The position numbers were made by a program, and so were the translations under genes. Source: Pictodentalium vernedei (Eukaryota > Mollusca > Scaphopoda > Dentaliida > Dentaliidae). From it: a stretch of DNA of 64,000 nucleotides. The stretch lies in the NCBI GenBank assembly GCA_031216915.1, contig CM062293.1, forward strand, positions 152,714,285 through 152,778,284. Reading direction: 5' to 3'. Shown here piece after piece: positions 57,389-64,000 of the stretch (position 1 is the first letter of the stretch; every line of letters begins with the position of its first letter). The notes under the pieces are model-generated. The model did no database searches. It saw only the letters and a list, made by a program, of their open reading frames with translations, and had not been told where the DNA came from.

Positions 57389-59596
57389 TTTAATCCTTAT
57401 CCACTAGCACTCTGGTAGTGTAAACTAAGTTTCTCTTATCACTCTGTTTTCCTCTCATTTAACTATGAAATTAACCAATTATATGTTGTTTGACAGAGCT
57501 CACCGAGCTCTTTCATGCAAGGTATTTTTGGTTAAATATCAAACTGCATAATGCAAAATGTTTGCTGCTGAAAACTACCTTTTTAGCTCAACTTTGGTGA
57601 AGCCAAATTTGAGGTATTGCCATGGCCTGTCGTCTGTCTGTCTGTCCGTCCGACGTGCCGTACACACGGCTCGGGCTAGAGGCCGTATTTATGAACCGAT
57701 CTTTACGAAACTTCTTGGGTACCTTTGTTGTCGCAGTGAGACAAGAACAAGTGTTTTTGGGTCCGAAATTTAAGCTGGCAGCCGTTTTGTACCAAAATTA
57801 GGTGCAATCAGATTTTTGCGCAGAACTTCCATATGAAAGCTCCGATTTGACTAATTTTTTTGTATAAATGTTTAGTACCATGGGATACATCACGCATAAT
57901 ACAGCTTTTTTTTCTCGTGCGTAAATTATGCAAATTAGACTAACTTTGATTTATTTAGTGTTACTTTCAGCATTGTAAGTGCAAATGCCAATACGGCTCG
58001 GGCTAGAGGCCGTATTTATGAACCGATTTTTACTGAACTTCTTTGGTACCTTTGTTATCACCGTGGGATGAGAACGAATGTTTTTGGGTCCGGTCTAAAT
58101 TAAAGATGGAAGCTGGTGGCCATTTTGTACAAAATTAGGTGCAATCAGATTTTTGTGCAGAACTTCCATATGAAAGCGCTGATTTGAATAATTTTCTGTG
58201 TGAATGTTTAGTACCATGGGATACATCACATATAATGCAGGTTTTTTTCTCGTGCATAAATTCTGCCAATTAGACTAACTTTGATCTATTTAATGTTACT
58301 TTCAGCACTGTAACTACAAATGCCAATACGGCTCGGGCTAGAGACCGTATTTATGAACAGATCTTTACAAAACTTCTTGGGCACCTTTGTTATCACCTTG
58401 GGATGAGAACGAGTGTTTTAGGGTGCAGTCCGAAATTCAAGATGGCTGCAAGTGGCCATTTTGTACCAGAATTGGGGCAATCAGTTTTTTGTACAGAACT
58501 TTTGTATGAAAGTTCTGATTTGAATAAATTTCGGTATGAATGTTTAGTAACATGGAATACATCACATATAATACAGGTTTTTTTCTCGTGCAAACATTAT
58601 GCAAATTAGATGAACTTTGATTTATTCAGTGCTAATTATACACAGTAAGTGCACATGTCAATACGGCTTCAGGCTAGAGTCTGTATTTATGAACCGATCT
58701 TCATGAAACTTCTTGGGTACCTTTGTTATCACCTTGGGATGAGAATGAGTGTTTCTGGGTGCGGTCTAAAATTCAAGATGGCTGCCAGTGGCCATTTTGC
58801 ACCGAATTTAGGTCCAATCAGTTTTTTGTACACAACTTATATACGGCTCTGGCTAGAGGCCGTATTTATGAACCGATCTTTACGAAACTTCTTGGCCACC
58901 TTTGTTATCACTGTGGGACGCGAACATTTGTTTTTGGGTGCGGTCCAAAATTCAAGTTGGCCGCCAGCAACCTTTTTGTACCAAAATTAGTGCAATCAGT
59001 TTTTTTGTACAGAACTTCTGTATGAAAGTTCTGAGATTTGAATAAATTTTTGTAGGAATGTTTAGTAACATGGAATACATCACATATAATACAGGTTTTT
59101 TTCTCGTGCAGAAATTATGCAAATTAGATGAACTTTGATTTATTCAGTGCTACTTATACACAGTAAGTGCACATGTCAATACGGCTCGGGCTAGAGTCGG
59201 TATTTATGAACTGATTTTCAGGAAACTTCTTGGGGTACCTTTGTTATCACCTTGTGACAGGAACAAATGTTTTCGGGTGCCTTTGTTATCACTGTGCTAT
59301 GAGAACAAATATTTTGGGGTTCAGTCAGACCCACACTGGGACTCACAAAGATTTCTTTCTTTTCTAGTTTAGCATCTAACTGTCGCCCACCTTTACAATA
59401 CTTGACCTACACATTTGTTACAGGCTACGGTCAGCATTTATGTACAGACCATTACAATACTTTACATGTACCTTTGTTATCAGGTCATTACCTAGATGTT
59501 TGTCATTGCTGTGTCACATACTATACATGTACACATCTTAACATGTTGAGCTACAGTGTCATTGACACTTTCATTTACATAAGAGTGCAGAGGGTT
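57389..59596. repeat. GACAGAGCTC-family miniature element split by an insertion
   Basis: The left part 57389-57584 has TTAATCCTTATCCACTAGCA and the TTTGACAGAGCTCACCGAGCTC stem. The right end AAGAGTGCAGAGGGTTAA follows at about 59580-59596. The element at 57585-59574 lies between them in a T run. Confidence 0.65.
57585..59574. mobile_element. AGCTCAACTTTGG-type tandem-repeat element, about 335-bp units
   Basis: It starts AGCTCAACTTTGGTGAAGCC, then a GTCGTCTGTCTGTCTGTCCG leader. GGCTAGAGGCCGTATTTATG-type text recurs at about 57672, 57998, 58334, 58669, 58856 and 59186. The spacing is 326-336 bp except for one short 187-bp interval. The 3' end is GTTGAGCTACAGTGTCATTGACACTTTCATT. Same unit as 23032-23948. 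Confidence 0.75.
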
Positions 59597-59815
59597 AAAG
59601 GCCTGATTGCAACATTGAAAAAATTTTTTTACTGTAACAAAACAGGTGCTCCAATATTCTGACTTCAAGTACACTTGCAAGTTACAGTGTAAGTACCCCG
59701 GCAGGTGTTTCTAGACAAGTCTTAAATGTCTAGAATCAATTTCCAAGCCACAGGAAACTGACCATCAAAGTGGCACAAAAATGTACGCAATTTCCAGGTA
59801 CTAAGGGTTAAGCGG
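59593..59815. repeat. Miniature element sharing a TTAA with its neighbour
   Basis: TTAAAGGCCTGATTGCAAC at the left and AGGTACTAAGGGTTAA at the right, with a TAGACAAGTCTTAAATGTCTAGA stem. It begins exactly at the TTAA that ends the preceding miniature element. Confidence 0.6.
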
Positions 59816-59855
59816 AAAAACTTAGTAACTAGAAGTTAATTATAGCTTTAGTATA

Positions 59856-60207
59856 CTTATAATTTATTTATTTATTTGGGTTTAATAATACTTTCAACAA
59901 CCGGAATCACATGATAGCTTTATGGGTCGAAGAAACCAGTGTACTTGGTGATTACCACTGAATAGCAACGAGCAACTGTCAGACTCCCCAACGTACTAAC
60001 TTCAAAGAAGCAGGGTTAGTTTGGTTGAATTCAAGTTCATCATCAACATGCAGTATGCCTTAGTACACAGTGCCACCATGTCCCCACAAAGGCAAGTGAG
60101 ATTAAGTGCCTTGCCCAAGGACACAATGCACTTACCCCCAGCAGGGACTGAACCATGGATCTTTCTGTTTGAAGTCCAATGCTGTAATGGCTGAGGCACC
60201 ACTTCCC
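59856..60207 (-). mobile_element. tRNA-derived SINE, minus strand, 12-bp target duplication
   Basis: Read on the minus strand, the head has box A (TAATGGCTGAGGCACC region inverted) and box B (CCATGGTTCAGTCCC), then the CTTGGGCAAGGCACTTAATC body and an AAATAAATAAAT tail. The flanks are AGCTTTAGTATA at 59844-59855 and 60208-60219, identical. It is more diverged than 21004-21368. Confidence 0.88.
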
Positions 60208-60219
60208 AGCTTTAGTATA

Positions 60220-60600
60220 AATCACTCACCTTATCGTGGGGTAATGTGAATAACTTGTACCAGTTCATTAACCTGAATTATCCTGAAGTGTAGTATGATT
60301 GCACACAAGCCTGGAAATAAGCCAACTTTTTTCTGCAGAATGAGGTCCCCAGAGGGTGAACTTGATGATGCTACCCTGCACAGCGGTATAGCATTACTAA
60401 ATTTACTCTCTGTGAACCTCAATCAGGGTCTCAGGTCTAAACAGAAAGAGGTACCTAGAGGATTAATTGGGGGATTCTAGCCCAATTAGCATCAGTAAAT
60501 TCTCCCTGGGGGTTGGGAGCTCATTCTGCAAATGACATATTGCTTATTTTCAGGCTTAATTGTAGTTATTGCAAACAGAGTGGATGTACAAAATCATGAA
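60220..60600. other. No feature recognised
   Basis: No supported gene or repeat; short frames on both strands have no domain. Confidence 0.4.
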
Positions 60601-61310
60601 ATGTCCAAATGACCGAATGTCACAGCTGAATCAGTCGGATGGTGAAAGGGACAAGGAAGAGGATTAACCTTCCCTTTCGGATTAGCATATGGTAGCGATG
60701 AATTTTATTCATCAATATTATACTGACTTTGTTCCACCTGATCAGTAATCTGCGACTACTAGAGAGAAACTGCTGTCGTCTCTGACACAGATTTCGTGTG
60801 GAGGATGGCTTTGATTCTGAACAAAACCCCCCCACTTAAAAGATGTCTGTGTTGGAAAATCTTCTGTCAAATCCTTTCAAAAGGGAATCGCTCCTAGTGG
60901 AGGTACAGATTCTCTTATTGCAGGAAGCAATAGAGGTTGTCGAGAATAGACCTCTGTTGCTTTCCACTTAGTAGAATGTTATCAACCTCGCAAAAAATTG
61001 GATGAAAATTGCGGAAGATCAGTGGATGAGAATGTAGTCTTGGAAGGCCTGCGGCTATCAGTCCGAGCAAAGCTCCACTTGCAACAAGTACGTGTTGGAC
61101 AAATCTTTCGGCGAATTCTTCCAAGAGAGTTTCTCCTTGCGGAGGTATAGGCTGTTCTATTGAAGAAAAGCAATAGAGTTCGTCCAAATATTCTCCAGTT
61201 TTTTCAAATCACCTGTTTTTTCGTCCTGAAGTAGGATGAATATTGCATAGGTAGGCTGAGACAGCTGTCTTGTTTGGAATAGAGCCATTAGAGGGAATAG
61301 GTATGTCTTT
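60600..61310 (+). pseudogene. Decayed DIRS-like relic with ORF1 and RT-start text
   Basis: MNFIHQ is encoded near 60698. ILLLQEAIEVVENRPL is encoded near 60910-60957, matching the EIDNLLTQGAIEVIKN start of the DIRS reverse transcriptase. The same RT segment appears again, more decayed, near 61145-61185, so the relic carries a duplication of about 240 bp. It ends with GGCTGAGACAGCTGTCTTGTT (61254), as does the relic at 21836-23025. Confidence 0.5.
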
Positions 61311-61387
61311 TCCTTCTCTGTGTTATATTCCTTGGCGTCATTTCATTTAATGTCTTTGTGGATGCCATAGTAGCCGTATGTACTGTT

Positions 61388-61750
61388 CAGTAGGTATGTA
61401 CTGTTCAGTAGGTAGAGATGCAGGCTGCAAGCTGAGAGGTCCTCGGTTCGAATCCCACCTGTGGCAACCGCGTTGTGTCCTTGGGCAAGACACTTCATCC
61501 CCATTGCCTGCGTGGGGGCACGGTGGCGTTGGGTAGTTGGGCGCACTGCACGTCGATGGTGTACTTGTCTTCAACCAATGCTAACCCTGCTTGTGTGGAA
61601 TTAGTATGTTGGGGAGCTGACAGATGCTCGCTGTTGCTTGGTGGTTCTCTCCAGGTACTCCGGCTTCCTCCACCCGTAAAACTGTCGCAGTCATGATTAG
61701 CCATTGTACATAAATATGTGACCTTAACCATCAATAAATAAATAAATAAA
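61388..61750 (+). mobile_element. tRNA-derived SINE, 5'-truncated, 11-bp target duplication
   Basis: It starts inside box A (CAGTAGGT), has a short local duplication (GTATGTACTGTTCAGTAGGT-type), then CGGTTCGAATCC box B, the GGGCAAGACACTTCATCCCC body and an (AATA)n tail. The flanks are TATGTACTGTT at 61377-61387 and 61751-61761. Confidence 0.9.
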
Positions 61751-61761
61751 TATGTACTGTT

Positions 61762-62480
61762 ATAGCGGCCTTTTCTTGTGGCTAGTGTTGTAAGTCTGCG
61801 TTTAGTTAGCTTTCAAGGCCGCAAGTGACACAGATATGTCTTCAAGTAGACGCAGACTCATAACTGCGTAGCTACCTTGAGATTACTGTCTCTTTGGGAA
61901 TTACAGCTGTTAGAATAGCGGCTTGTCATTCCATATCTTGTGCGGCGATGGTTGTAAGTCCCCGTTTAGTGAGCTTTCAGGTCACCAGTTACACTGATCT
62001 ATCTGTCTTCACGGAGAGGAAGACTTCTAGCTACGTTAGCTAGGCTCTGACTGCTGTCTTTTGGGAATAAAACCAGTAAAGGTACAGTGCTTTTTGATTT
62101 GTTTTCCTAGGTGTCATAGACTTGAGTCTTATTGTTTACAGCATAGTAGCCGAGCTAGAATCATGAGCGAGATTGTTTCAGTAATTATGCAGTGACATAA
62201 CTGATTGTATTATCTCTTGGGACTGCTGTCTCTTTGGGAATTTAGGGCTGTTAAATAGCGGCTCTTCTTTCCCTATCTTGCGCGACGATAGTTGTAAGTC
62301 TACGTTCAATGAGCCTTCAAGGTTGCAATTTATACCGATATATCTGTCTTCACGGAGATGAAGACTTATAAGCTACTTAGTGAGCTTCTAAGGCTGCAGT
62401 TATCAGCCTTTTAGTAACTTCACGTATAGGAAGACCTTTAGCTGCTTCAGCTAGACTGAGTTGGTTGTCCTATCGGGCAT
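61762..62480. repeat. Three diverged units with ATAGCGGC and TGTCTTCACGGAG text
   Basis: ATAGCGGCTTGTCATTCC, ATAGCGGCTCTTCTTTCC and similar recur near 61765, 61916 and 62257. GTTGTAAGTCTGCGTTTAG and CTACGTTAGCTAGGCTCTGA-type text recur too. The preceding text, with GACTGCTGTCTCTTTGGGAAT, recurs as well. The origin is unknown. Confidence 0.6.
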
Positions 62481-63700
62481 GATACTGTGTGTTAGAGGAG
62501 GTTATTCTCTTCCTACTGGTATGGTTTGGTGTTAGTTATATGAGGTGATAAGCTCTATTAATGACGCCATATTTACCTAGTGTGATTATGTCAATATGGT
62601 GTATTTGTTCATCACGTCCCTCTCCGTCCTTAGTGGCATTATGGAGTCGGTCAGATGCGAGGGAGTCCTTCAGTTCCTATTCTGTTTGATGACTAACACA
62701 AGAGCAATTCAAGTAATGTGGGTGAGAGGGGTTCAGTATGAATTTTTCATCGAACCCCTCCCCCTGTCAGTGTGTTAAGAGGTGTTTACAGGGCAGGACA
62801 TAGTTTTCTTCCTGTAAGCCTCGTATGTATTTAGTATATATATGCCTTTCATGGCTTCTCAATTGACCTGCTAGGTCGTGTTCTAATGGCAACCTCATGG
62901 ACGCATCCCCTTTTTAGTTGGTTTGTTTTCTGTGGTTGTACGTTTATAAGTCATATATGAGCATATGATTCTTTATCGATAAATTGCTAGCCTTCGTGTA
63001 CCTGTAGGGTTGACATGTCAGTTATGTGGGTGACATTCTTCAATGTGGCAATTAATCCACTCTGAAAAGTTTTGCTTTGGTTAACTGCATATTAACGTCA
63101 GATTTTTCATTCAGTTTCCTGGTTACACTTGTATCACTCGGTCATACCAGGGTTACAGGCTGTATTCATATGATCATGAGTACATGTGGGATTTCATTGC
63201 ATCATTATTTTGGAGTAATATATTCTTCTCCAAACAGTCTTTGATTGTCACGGACCTGGGAAACAATGAATTATTTCGGGGATGGTCTGTGATGGGTCTG
63301 TTAATCACAGCTCGTTCCATGTTCTAATCCAGGTTTCTATGAGATACAGTACACATTCTTGTATATTCGCTTGTGTGAACAGGAGTGTTATTATTGGAAT
63401 TAATTGCACACCTGAACGGGGTCACCTAATGGTTGCCTTTGAAGCATGTTTTCTCTTCAGATACTTTCCATAGGGACAAGTGTATGGTTGTACTCATTAT
63501 TCACCGGCTTTCGACCTTTCTACGGATTCCGTTTCTGGTATACGTTAGAAGTGTGCACTATTAATTACCAGAATCACCACAATAGCCTTGGCTTCTGAAG
63601 TGGCATTAAGCACCAATAATTAATAATAATTAATATTTGGGTGCCTGTTGGACGAATATATATTGTTTAATTGGTACCGCTTTTCACTGATTCCAGAGCG
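62481..63700. other. No gene recognised
   Basis: Single-copy-looking sequence without a supported gene or repeat. Confidence 0.4.
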
Positions 63701-63744
63701 TTCCCCTCTTTGTTTTGAAGAATGTCCCTTCAAAAAAAGGGAGG

Positions 63745-63875
63745 GGGGAGTGAATTTTTATGTGTACCCATACTATGTATAGTACACATAATGCCGGCAT
63801 CCGGGGTGACCATCTGTCGTTCGTCCATCCTTTGTCCGTCCGTCCGTCTGTCCATCCGTCTGTCCATCCGGCATC
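63745..63875. repeat. Hairpin and CCGTCTGTCCAT microsatellite
   Basis: TTATGTGTACCCATACTATGTATAGTACACATAA forms a stem, followed by CGTTCGTCCATCCTTTGTCC and CCGTCCGTCTGTCCATCCG repeats. A stem then a (CCGTC)-rich leader is the 5' plan of the tandem-repeat elements elsewhere in the window. Confidence 0.65.
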
Positions 63876-64000
63876 CGTATCCATTTCTTTGGCATTCGAT
63901 AAGTTGAAAAATATTGCTTGGATTGTCAAGTTACTTTATATTTGTGTTCAGGTTACTGATGTGCCGAGCTGTATAGTTTTTGGTGTAAATTGGATAATTT

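Noticed and set aside
61750..62480. Possible LTRs or DIRS repeats around the 61.8-62.5 kb units
   Set aside because: The units recur but have no paired copy flanking a coding region, and no inverted arrangement was found.
1..64000. CRISPR arrays, rRNA operons, bacterial operons, free tRNA genes
   Set aside because: Tandem units are contiguous without spacers. The only tRNA and 5S rRNA text belongs to SINE heads with tails and target duplications.

Overview
This is nuclear DNA from an animal, most likely a marine invertebrate. The evidence is one spliced host gene with kilobase-scale introns, four pol III-type SINE insertions, DIRS, Tc1/mariner and Ty3/gypsy elements, and families of tandem-repeat-bearing elements of the kind described from molluscs and other marine invertebrates. 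I cannot name the phylum from sequence alone. There is nothing bacterial here, and no operon, rRNA gene or CRISPR array.

Host gene. Four exons on the + strand (35735-35843, 39753-39871, 48322-48419, 53352-53453) join in one open frame with compatible phases. They encode the middle of a metazoan mRNA-capping enzyme (RNGTT), from the end of the 5'-triphosphatase domain, through the linker, to the catalytic KADG motif of the guanylyltransferase. The rest of each domain was not found and probably lies outside the window. The introns (about 3.9, 8.45 and 4.9 kb) are packed with transposable elements.

Layout. 1-4206: DIRS-type tyrosine-recombinase retrotransposon, copy 1, cut by the window edge. 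4241-6264: broken Tc1/mariner transposase with an apparent intron. 6389-7800: a possible minus-strand gene of unknown function with a TATA box. 8288-8934: hAT-like non-autonomous element with an 8-bp duplication. 10-13.5 kb: hairpin elements and a MULE-like fragment. 13574-19971: DIRS copy 2, complete from end to end and inserted in a miniature element. 21-23 kb: tRNA-SINE and an old DIRS-like relic. 23-26.4 kb: tandem-repeat elements joined to a minus-strand Ty3/gypsy pol fragment. 27.6-32.7 kb: a repeat array split by two further elements, one carrying a 5S-rRNA-derived SINE. 33-39.7 kb: miniature hairpin elements around the first two capping-enzyme exons. 40-47.5 kb: a dense run of tandem-repeat elements. 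49.2-52.4 kb: another of these inside an older repeat. 54-56.5 kb: a roughly 735-bp repeat. 57.6-59.6 kb: another tandem-repeat element. 59.8-64 kb: SINEs, a second DIRS-like relic and sparse sequence.

How the pieces fit. The most informative structure is the nesting. Several unrelated-looking elements share one plan: an AGCTC-type 5' end with a stem, an internal array of 140-335-bp units, a short inverted copy of the 5' end near the 3' end, then usually a terminal hairpin. Where the empty site can be read from a related repeat in the same window, they lie in T runs with no target duplication, which matches Helentron-derived (HINE or pearl-type) elements. DIRS copy 2 also lacks a target duplication, whereas the SINEs and the hAT-like element have one. 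Two pol III SINE types, one with a tRNA head and one with a 5S rRNA head, share the same body.
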